Shown here in pieces: positions 14,654 through 19,576 of a stretch of 19,576 nucleotides of DNA. Source of the DNA: Gemmatimonadales bacterium (GTDB taxonomy: Bacteria; Gemmatimonadota; Gemmatimonadetes; Palauibacterales; Palauibacteraceae); assembly GCA_030636765.1 (NCBI GenBank), contig DAOVWI010000024.1, forward strand, positions 1 through 19,576, given 5' to 3'. Position numbers and translations under genes: made by a program. Below the pieces are notes generated by a model, which made no database searches, had not been told where the DNA came from, and saw only the letters and a program-made list of their open reading frames with translations. Each line of letters begins with the position of its first letter. The first letter of the stretch is position 1.

Positions 14654-15568
14654 TCAGCCGCGCGGGTGGTAGGTCCGGTGAACCTTCCGAAGGTAGGTGC
14701 GATCGACATGTGTGTAGATCTGTGTGGTCGAGATATCAGAATGCCCGAGCATCTCCTGCACTGAAGCCAGGTCGGCTCCTCCTTCCAGAAGGTGCGTGGC
14801 GAACGTGTGCCGTAGCGTGTGCGGTGAAACCGGTTTCTCGATGCCCGCGCCGTCAACGTGCCGGCGAACGATCTTCCACGCGCCCATCCGGCTCAGCGGC
14901 CGGCCGAGCCGGTTCAGGAAAACGACGCCGCGGCTCGCCCCTCGATCCAGGCCGGGTCTCAACTCGCGAAGGTAGCGCGCGAGCGCATCGTTCGCACGGC
15001 CTCCGAGCGGCACAAGGCGTTCTTTGGATCCCTTTCCCAGGACCCGTACGAAACCCTCGTCCAGATCTAGGTTTCGGAGCGTCAGGCTGGTGAGTTCCGA
15101 AACGCGCAGACCGGCACCATACAGAACTTCGAGCATGGCCAGATCGCGCATCGCAAGCTTCAGCGTCGTGGGCACGGCGCGCAACAACCGCTCGACCTCC
15201 TCGTACGACAGCGCCTCGGGCAGCGGCCGGCCCGCCCGGGGTGCCTCCAGCCGGTCCGTCGGGTCAACGGCGACGAGGTCCTCTGCGACCAGGTAGCGGA
15301 AGTAGCTGCGAAGCGCGGAGAGCTTTCGTGCGATCGTGGACGGCGCGAGACCTCGTTCGGCCAGTCGCGCGACGTGCCCACGCAACATCGGGTAGTCGAC
15401 GTCGGCCGGCCTCGAGGCGCTCCGGGAGCGGGCGAAACGGGCGAGCTCCAGGCAGTCGTTCAGGTAGGCCTCGCGCGTAGTGGGCGAGAGTCCGCGCTCG
15501 AAGAGAAGGTAATCGGAATACGGCTCGAGGTGGAACGCCCGCGCCACGTCCTCACCGGCCTCACTCAT
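14654..15568 (-). CDS. xerD: tyrosine recombinase XerD type
   Basis: 304 residues. The N-terminal SAM-like core-binding domain (YSDYLLFERGLSPTTREAYLNDCLELARFA) is followed by the catalytic domain. The full catalytic set is present: Arg155 (GAGLRVSEL), Lys182 (GKGSKER), His250 and Arg253 (PHTLRHTFATHLL), His276 (LGHSDISTTQIY) and nucleophile Tyr285. The length and absence of phage-like additions fit a housekeeping XerC/XerD that resolves chromosome dimers at dif with FtsK. It could equally be called XerC; XerD is favoured by LLEGGADLASVQEMLGHSDISTTQIYTHVDRTYLRKVHRTYHPR. ATG 15568 overlaps the dedA end by eight bases; GTG 15586 would add six residues. Confidence 0.9.
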   Translation of the reverse strand: MSEAGEDVARAFHLEPYSDYLLFERGLSPTTREAYLNDCLELARFARSRSASRPADVDYPMLRGHVARLAERGLAPSTIARKLSALRSYFRYLVAEDLVAVDPTDRLEAPRAGRPLPEALSYEEVERLLRAVPTTLKLAMRDLAMLEVLYGAGLRVSELTSLTLRNLDLDEGFVRVLGKGSKERLVPLGGRANDALARYLRELRPGLDRGASRGVVFLNRLGRPLSRMGAWKIVRRHVDGAGIEKPVSPHTLRHTFATHLLEGGADLASVQEMLGHSDISTTQIYTHVDRTYLRKVHRTYHPRG

Positions 15569-16193
15569 GTGGACCCTGACGCTCACGCCGGCTGAGCCAC
15601 CACAGGATGGCCACTCCGCCGAGCAGCATTATCGTGGCGAGCAGCAGCCACGTGTTGAAGGCCTCGAACACGGCCAGCATGCGGGGAAGGTTGCGCGAGG
15701 CGAAGATCCCCGCGAAAAGGAGCACCCCGTACCAAACGGCCGAGGCGATCATCAGGGGGATCGCGGTCCGCCAGAACGGGAGCCGGCTGATTCCAGCGAA
15801 GGCCGGGATGAGCACCCGGAACACCGGAAAGAAGCGGCTGACGAGGACCGTCACGGTTCCGTAGCGCTCGTAGAACTCCGAGAGCCGCTCCAGCTGATGC
15901 GGCCGCAGCAGCCAGTGGCCCCACCGCGTCTGGAAGATCCCTCTGCCGTACCGCCGGCCCATCAGATAGACGAAGAGGGCGAGGACGTTGTTGGCCAGCC
16001 ACGCGGAAATGAACACCAGGTCGGCACGCAGGAGGCCCTGGTCGACGAGGATGCCCCCGAGAAGCACGAAGGTGTCCGACGGGATCGGCGGGAAGATGTT
16101 CTCCACCGCTGCCCCGATCGCGATGAGCAGGTAAATGCTCTCGACCGGGATCTCGCCGATCAGCTGAAAGAGGTTCTCCAGATCGGACTGCAT
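15561..16193 (-). CDS. DedA family integral membrane protein
   Basis: 210 residues with four to five hydrophobic segments. The family's key acidic region is seen as IGAAVENIFPPIPSDTFVLLGG (Glu31, Pro-rich loop 34-39), and the second half has SRFFPVFRVLIPAFAGISRLPFWR with the conserved arginines. DedA/SNARE-associated proteins are linked to undecaprenyl-phosphate or phospholipid flipping and membrane-potential maintenance; which applies here cannot be told. AAGGGA precedes ATG 16193 and the previous gene ends 27 bases upstream. Its end overlaps xerD. Confidence 0.92.
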   Translation of the reverse strand: MQSDLENLFQLIGEIPVESIYLLIAIGAAVENIFPPIPSDTFVLLGGILVDQGLLRADLVFISAWLANNVLALFVYLMGRRYGRGIFQTRWGHWLLRPHQLERLSEFYERYGTVTVLVSRFFPVFRVLIPAFAGISRLPFWRTAIPLMIASAVWYGVLLFAGIFASRNLPRMLAVFEAFNTWLLLATIMLLGGVAILWWLSRRERQGPHE

Positions 16194-16220
16194 GCGTTCC
16201 CTTACACCGACCGCGGGCTG

Positions 16221-16694
16221 CTAGCCGCCCGAGCGGATGCTGGCGTGGAGCGCGTCGAGATCCGCGACCTGGTTCAGCAAAGCGACGGCGACGGCCGCGA
16301 CGCCGCCCGTCCCACCCGCCGCGGCTTCGAGCCCCACGAGGCGTCCACCACCGGCGTGCTTCACGGCCACGTTGGCCGGGGAGACGTGGACTTCCTCGGC
16401 GATCCGCTCGCTCACGCTCGCAAAGTGGGGCGAGATCTCAAGGCCCTCGGTTACAACGCTGATGTCCAGATTCACAACCTGGTAGTTCTCCCTCTCGACG
16501 AGCCGGACGGCTTCGCGCAGGGCATGCTTGGAGCCGTCTCCCTCCTCGGACGGATCGGAGTCAGCGCGCGGCGTCCCGCCCAGCCCGGTCGCCCCAAGGA
16601 GAGCATCGACCACGGCGCTCACCACGACGTCACCGAGCACGGGCACTCCGCTGGAGGTGAAAGCGCGGCGATCGAAACCCAACCCTACTCGCAA
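16221..16694 (-). CDS. IspF-like protein lacking the metal-binding and active-site motifs (probable pseudoenzyme)
   Basis: 157 residues, the length of IspF (2-C-methyl-D-erythritol 2,4-cyclodiphosphate synthase). It aligns along its whole length: MRVGLGFD start, SAVVDALLGATGLG, DSDPSEEGDGS, LREAVRLVERENYQVVNLDISVV, ISPHFASVSERIAEEVHVSPANVAVK, GGVAAVAVALL. Key residues are gone. The metal pair Asp8-x-His10 is Asp8-Arg-Arg10; the segment carrying LxHSDxDVxxHA is deleted or replaced by LGDVVVSA, so the third ligand His42 is missing; and the TTTExLGF loop reads HAGGGRLVG. The fold may persist as a trimer but classical catalysis is not expected. The start is a TTG at 16694 that overlaps the end of purE by ten bases; it gives exactly the IspF N-terminus, and the frame is intact, arguing against simple decay. 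Confidence 0.75.
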   Translation of the reverse strand: MRVGLGFDRRAFTSSGVPVLGDVVVSAVVDALLGATGLGGTPRADSDPSEEGDGSKHALREAVRLVERENYQVVNLDISVVTEGLEISPHFASVSERIAEEVHVSPANVAVKHAGGGRLVGLEAAAGGTGGVAAVAVALLNQVADLDALHASIRSGG

Positions 16695-17122
16695 AGGCCG
16701 GCCATCCGAAGGATGCGGAGAACCAGGTGTCCGGCGTTACGCGAGTTGTCGATGCCGACCGTGGCCACCGGCACGCCCGTCGGCATCTGGACGGTAGAGA
16801 GCAGCGCGTCGAGTCCGCCGAGGGTGCCGGCGGAGATCGGCACGCCGATGACCGGGAGATCGGTGTGTGCCGCCACGAACCCGGGAAGGGCCGCCGACAG
16901 GCCGGCGCCGCAGATGATGGCCGAGAAGCCCTCGTCCCGCGCACGGGCGGCGAGCCGGCCGGTTCGTGCAGGGTCCCGGTGCGCGCTGCTGACGATCAGT
17001 TCGCCCTCCACACCGCCGGAGCGCAGCACGTCGAGCGCACCCTCCATCTTCGGGCCGTCCGATTCGGATCCGATGAGGATGAGGATCTTCGGAACGACGG
17101 GCCGGTCCGCTACTCCGTCCAC
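16685..17122 (-). CDS. purE: N5-carboxyaminoimidazole ribonucleotide mutase
   Basis: 145 residues, slightly short for PurE (~160). Signatures: ILIGSESDGPKM (18-26), SSAHRDP (45-51), and LPVIGVPISAGTLGGLDALLSTVQMPTGVPVATVGIDNSRNAGHLVLRIL. The enzyme converts N5-CAIR to CAIR in purine synthesis. The loop usually written GAGGAAHLPG reads GAGLSAALPG, so the normally conserved His is Ala78. This, and the loss of the usual C-terminal helix residues, raises the possibility of altered activity, though the SAHR histidine (His48) is kept. GTG 17122 overlaps the fabF end by 13 bases. No purK follows; the next gene is the IspF-like one. Confidence 0.87.
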   Translation of the reverse strand: MDGVADRPVVPKILILIGSESDGPKMEGALDVLRSGGVEGELIVSSAHRDPARTGRLAARARDEGFSAIICGAGLSAALPGFVAAHTDLPVIGVPISAGTLGGLDALLSTVQMPTGVPVATVGIDNSRNAGHLVLRILRMAGLCE

Positions 17123-18357
17123 TTACGAAACACGAGACATACGTTGTGCCCTCCGAAGCCGAACGAGTTCGTGATGGCCACGCGTACGTCCCTCTCGACG
17201 GGCCCATGGTGGGCGTAGTCCAGATCGCACTCCGGATCGACCTCTTCGAAGTTGATCGTCGGTGGGATGAGCCCTCGCTGACACACGAGGGCACTGATCG
17301 CTCCCTCGATCGCACCGGCAGCGCCGAGAGTGTGACCCGTCATGGATTTCGTGGACCCGACGACCAGCTCGTACGCCCGGTCGCCGAAAACTTGCTTGAT
17401 GGCCAGCGTTTCCGTGGCGTCGTTCTGCGGCGTCGAGGTGCCGTGGGCGTTTACGTAGTCGACCTCCTCGATCCCAACGCCTGCATCGTCCAGGGCGCTG
17501 CGGATCGCCACCTGGGCCCCCGCTCCCTCCGGAGCCGGCGCCGTCATGTGGTAGGCGTCGGCGCTCTGCCCGAAGCCGATCACCTCCGCCACGATGTGTG
17601 CTCTGCGCCGCACCGCGTGCTCCATGTTCTCGAGGACAAGGGTGGCCGCTCCCTCGCCGAGCACGAACCCATCCCGGTACTTGTCGAACGGCCGGGACGC
17701 CGTCGCGGGGTCGTCGTTGCGGGTGGAAAGCGCCTTCATCGAAGCGAAACCGGCGAGGCACAGCGGCGTGATCGTCGCCTCCGTTCCCCCGGCGATCATC
17801 GCATCCGCTTCACCGCTCCGCACCGAGCGGTACGCCAGCCCCAGCGCGTGGGCGCTGGAGGAGCAGGCCGAGACCGTCGCGTAGTTTGGACCACGCGCGC
17901 CGTAACGCATCGAGATCAAGCCCGCCGCCATGTCGGCGATGAACATCGGGATGAAGAAGGGCGACACCCGGCGGGGACCGCGGTTCAGCAGTCGGATGTG
18001 CTGGCTCTCGAGAGTGGCAAGGCCGCCGATCCCGCTGCCCACGATGACGCCGACGCGCTCCGGGGGCAGCTTCGCCATGGCCTCGAGGAGGCCCGACTCC
18101 CGCACGGCCTGCTCCGCGGTCGCGAGAGAGAACTGCACGAAGCGGTCGGTCCGCTTCACCTCCTTGCGGTCCAGGTAGAGCTCGGGATCGAAACCCTTCA
18201 CCTCACAGGCAAAGCGCACGTCCTGCCCGACCGGGTCGAAGAGGGTGATCGGACCGGCCCCGCTCCGTCCCTCGATGAGCGCGGACCAGGTTGATTCCAC
18301 GTCGTTGCCGACCGGCGTGATGACGCCGAGTCCGGTCACGACCACACGCCGGTTCAT
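17110..18357 (-). CDS. fabF: beta-ketoacyl-ACP synthase II
   Basis: 415 residues, full length. The thiolase-fold Cys-His-His triad is Cys165 (TVSACSSSAHALG), His305 (YVNAHGTSTPQND) and His342 (STKSMTGHTLGAAG). The Gly-rich end SFGFGGHNVCLVFRK is intact. FabF condenses malonyl-ACP with acyl-ACP to extend the chain by two carbons. It sits directly after acpP in the usual fabD-fabG-acpP-fabF order. ATG 18357 has only a weak ribosome-binding site, and a hairpin lies in the 49-base gap to acpP. Confidence 0.98.
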   Translation of the reverse strand: MNRRVVVTGLGVITPVGNDVESTWSALIEGRSGAGPITLFDPVGQDVRFACEVKGFDPELYLDRKEVKRTDRFVQFSLATAEQAVRESGLLEAMAKLPPERVGVIVGSGIGGLATLESQHIRLLNRGPRRVSPFFIPMFIADMAAGLISMRYGARGPNYATVSACSSSAHALGLAYRSVRSGEADAMIAGGTEATITPLCLAGFASMKALSTRNDDPATASRPFDKYRDGFVLGEGAATLVLENMEHAVRRRAHIVAEVIGFGQSADAYHMTAPAPEGAGAQVAIRSALDDAGVGIEEVDYVNAHGTSTPQNDATETLAIKQVFGDRAYELVVGSTKSMTGHTLGAAGAIEGAISALVCQRGLIPPTINFEEVDPECDLDYAHHGPVERDVRVAITNSFGFGGHNVCLVFRKWTE

Positions 18358-18372
18358 CTCGGACGGATCCTA

Positions 18373-18388
18373 CGTTCCGGTCGGAACG
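18373..18388 (-). other. intergenic hairpin between acpP and fabF
   Basis: CGTTCC-GACC-GGAACG on the minus strand is a perfect 6-bp stem with a 4-base loop, 16 bases before the fabF start. No U-run follows. It may stabilise the acpP mRNA end or tune fabF translation. Confidence 0.45.
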
Positions 18389-18406
18389 GCGGGGCTTCTC
18401 ACTGCC

Positions 18407-18643
18407 TCAGTCCTGCTTCTTCCCGAGGTACTGGATCGCGTCGCCGACGGTCTGCATCTGCTCGGCATCCTCGTCGGGGATTTCGATCTCGAACTCCTCC
18501 TCGAACGCCATCACGAGCTCCACGGTGTCGAGAGAGTCCGCGCCCAGGTCGTCCACGAAAGAGGCCTCGTCGGTCACCTTCTCGATCTCGACGCCCAGCT
18601 CGTTGGCGATGATCTCCTTAACCTTCGCAGCAATGTCTGACAT
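18407..18643 (-). CDS. acpP: acyl carrier protein
   Basis: 78 residues, acidic, with the phosphopantetheine site GADSLD (Ser37) at the head of helix II. The flanking helices read VKEIIANELGVEIEKVTDEASFVDDL and TVELVMAFEEEFEIEIPDEDAEQMQTVGDAIQYL, as in housekeeping AcpP. The holo protein carries growing acyl chains between Fab enzymes. AAAGGGCG precedes ATG 18643; fabG ends 41 bases upstream. Confidence 0.98.
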   Translation of the reverse strand: MSDIAAKVKEIIANELGVEIEKVTDEASFVDDLGADSLDTVELVMAFEEEFEIEIPDEDAEQMQTVGDAIQYLGKKQD

Positions 18644-18684
18644 AGAGTCGCCCTTTCAGTTTCGAGGCATGTTCGCACGAACGC

Positions 18685-19419
18685 TCACATGACCATCCCG
18701 CCGTCCACGACGATCACCTGGCCGGTGATGTACGAGGCGTACGGGCCTACAAGGAAGCGCACGACACCCGCCACGTCGGCGGGGTCACCCAAGCGGCCGA
18801 GCGGAATCCTCTCCGAGATCGCCTGCCGCGTCTCGGCGCCGAGAGCGGCCGTCATCTCCGTCTCGATGAAGCCCGGAGCCACGGCGTTGACGAGCACGTT
18901 GCGGCTCGCCAGTTCCTGGGCCACCGATTTCGTAAAGCCTATAAGTCCCGCTTTGGATGCCGCATAGTTGGCCTGGCCGCGATTACCCGTCAAGCCCACG
19001 ACACTGGCGAGGTTGACGATCCTTCCCTCGCGGCGCTTCATCATTCCGCGGGCGGCGCCACGCGTCAGGTAGAAGGGCGCGCTGAGATTGGTATCCAGCA
19101 CTCGTTGCCAGTCCTCGTCCTTGAGGCGCAGCAGAAGGCTGTCCCTCGTGATGCCCGCGTTGTTCACGAGGATGTCGAGCGGCCCCAGTTCCTTCTCCAC
19201 CTCGTCGAGGGTTCGGGCGCACTCGGCCGAATCACTCACATCGCAGCGGAAGCCACGCTGCGGCCCACCGATTCCGGCGGACGCCTGGGCGGCCTGATCC
19301 TCATCGAGGTCCACGATCGCCACGACCGCTCCGGCCCTGGTCAGCTCGCTGGCGATCGCGAGTCCGATGCCGCGGGCCGCTCCCGTGACGATCGCGACCC
19401 TTCCGTCGAGTTCCGGCAT
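18685..19419 (-). CDS. fabG: 3-oxoacyl-ACP reductase
   Basis: 244 residues, the usual FabG length. The NADP-binding TGAARGIG is at 12-19, NNAG at 86-89, and the catalytic tetrad Asn111, Ser139, Tyr152, Lys156 (NLASVVGLTGNRGQANYAASKAG). The C-terminal VNAVAPGFIETEMT and YITGQVIVVDGGMVM are FabG-like. It reduces 3-oxoacyl-ACP to 3-hydroxyacyl-ACP. ATG 19419 has a strong AAGGAGGA site. Directly upstream lies a perfect 21-bp tandem duplication. Confidence 0.98.
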   Translation of the reverse strand: MPELDGRVAIVTGAARGIGLAIASELTRAGAVVAIVDLDEDQAAQASAGIGGPQRGFRCDVSDSAECARTLDEVEKELGPLDILVNNAGITRDSLLLRLKDEDWQRVLDTNLSAPFYLTRGAARGMMKRREGRIVNLASVVGLTGNRGQANYAASKAGLIGFTKSVAQELASRNVLVNAVAPGFIETEMTAALGAETRQAISERIPLGRLGDPADVAGVVRFLVGPYASYITGQVIVVDGGMVM

Positions 19420-19433
19420 GCGTAGTCCTCCTT

Positions 19434-19475
19434 ATCTTGGCCCTACCTAACAGGATCTTGGCCCTACCTAACAGG
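19434..19475 (-). repeat. perfect 21-bp tandem duplication before fabG
   Basis: Two identical, abutting 21-bp units (19434-19454 and 19455-19475). On the minus strand each starts CCTGTTAGGTAGGGCC and ends AAGAT; the second ends one base from the fabG Shine-Dalgarno region. The 21-base period equals two helical turns, as for paired protein-binding sites. Confidence 0.95.
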
Positions 19476-19501
19476 TCGACCCACCTTCAGCGACCTGCCA
19501 G
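19475..19501 (-). repeat. degenerate repeat copy R5 overlapping the fabD stop codon
   Basis: The minus strand reads CTGGCAGGTCGCTGAAG, the same 17 bases as at R4, then GTGGGTCGA. Compared with R3 it matches if seven bases (GAACCCT) are deleted. The TGA of fabD is inside GGTCGCTGAAG. Confidence 0.65.
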
Positions 19502-19576
19502 AGTCCGCAGGGCATCCAGGTCGCCGACGGCCTGTCCCTGTAACGATCGGTCGATGCGCCGTAGCAGGCCGGTCAG
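19487..19576 (-). CDS. fabD: malonyl-CoA:ACP transacylase, C-terminal end (partial)
   Basis: The last 29 codons of a gene that enters from the right edge: LTGLLRRIDRSLQGQAVGDLDALRTLAGR then TGA. LTGLxxRIDRSxxxxAVGDLDAL is the usual C-terminus of FabD, which loads malonyl groups onto ACP. The position immediately before fabG-acpP-fabF supports it. The final AGR-stop is encoded by repeat copy R5. Confidence 0.82.
   Translation of the reverse strand: MTGLLRRIDRSLQGQAVGDLDALRTLAGR

Noticed and set aside
14654..15568. XerD-type recombinase as an integrase of a genomic island
   Set aside because: It is embedded in a housekeeping operon, has the normal Xer length, and no tRNA, att repeats or phage genes are nearby.
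16221..16694. Functional 2-C-methyl-D-erythritol 2,4-cyclodiphosphate synthase (ispF)
   Set aside because: Overall similarity is clear, but the metal ligands and the TTTE loop are missing, so the enzyme name is not justified.

Overview
The window is a high-GC stretch in which every convincing gene lies on the minus strand, so transcription runs from right to left. The gene content (LPS-export genes lptC, an OstA-like lptA and lptB, sigma-54, a lipid-linked-sugar glycosyltransferase cluster and outer-membrane proteins) points to a Gram-negative, didermic bacterium. The style of the proteins and the order pyrG-lptC-ostA-lptB-rpoN fit Gemmatimonadota or a near relative; this is an inference and no marker gene such as 16S is present. 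Genes are tightly packed, with many GTG starts and several 4-base GTGA stop/start overlaps.

Layout from right to left. (1) 19576-12606 is a long co-directional block: fabD (3' end only), fabG, acpP, fabF, purE, an IspF-like gene, a DedA membrane protein, a XerD-type recombinase, a nitroreductase and an outer-membrane protein with a bactofilin-like N-terminal region. (2) 12605-12027 is the only gene-free stretch over 300 bases. It holds a roughly 312-bp MITE-like element with 31-bp terminal inverted repeats, a further solo repeat copy and a possible promoter. (3) 12026-5776 is pyrG-lptC-ostA-lptB, then rpoN after a 174-bp gap. (4) 5707-1 is a surface-polysaccharide or glycolipid cluster: a DPM1/GtrB-like GT2, a GT39-like membrane glycosyltransferase, a GT4, a SAM methyltransferase and a YfhO-like membrane protein running off the left edge.

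How the genes work together. The right block couples fatty-acid synthesis (malonyl loading, ketoreduction, ACP, condensation) to purine and other genes by proximity only. The middle block supplies CTP (needed for CMP-Kdo) and the periplasmic and ATPase parts of LPS export. The left block probably makes a polyprenyl-phosphate sugar (GT2) and uses it in membrane glycosylation (GT39/YfhO-like).

The most unusual points are: an IspF homologue that has lost its metal-binding and active-site motifs; a dispersed repeat family (GCAGGTCGCTGAAGAACCC...) with at least five copies at gene boundaries, two of which form the MITE ends, one of which abuts a start codon and one of which contains the fabD stop; an in-frame switch at the left edge from a YfhO-like protein to GDP-mannose 3,5-epimerase sequence, probably an assembly chimera; and a perfect 21-bp tandem duplication just before fabG.
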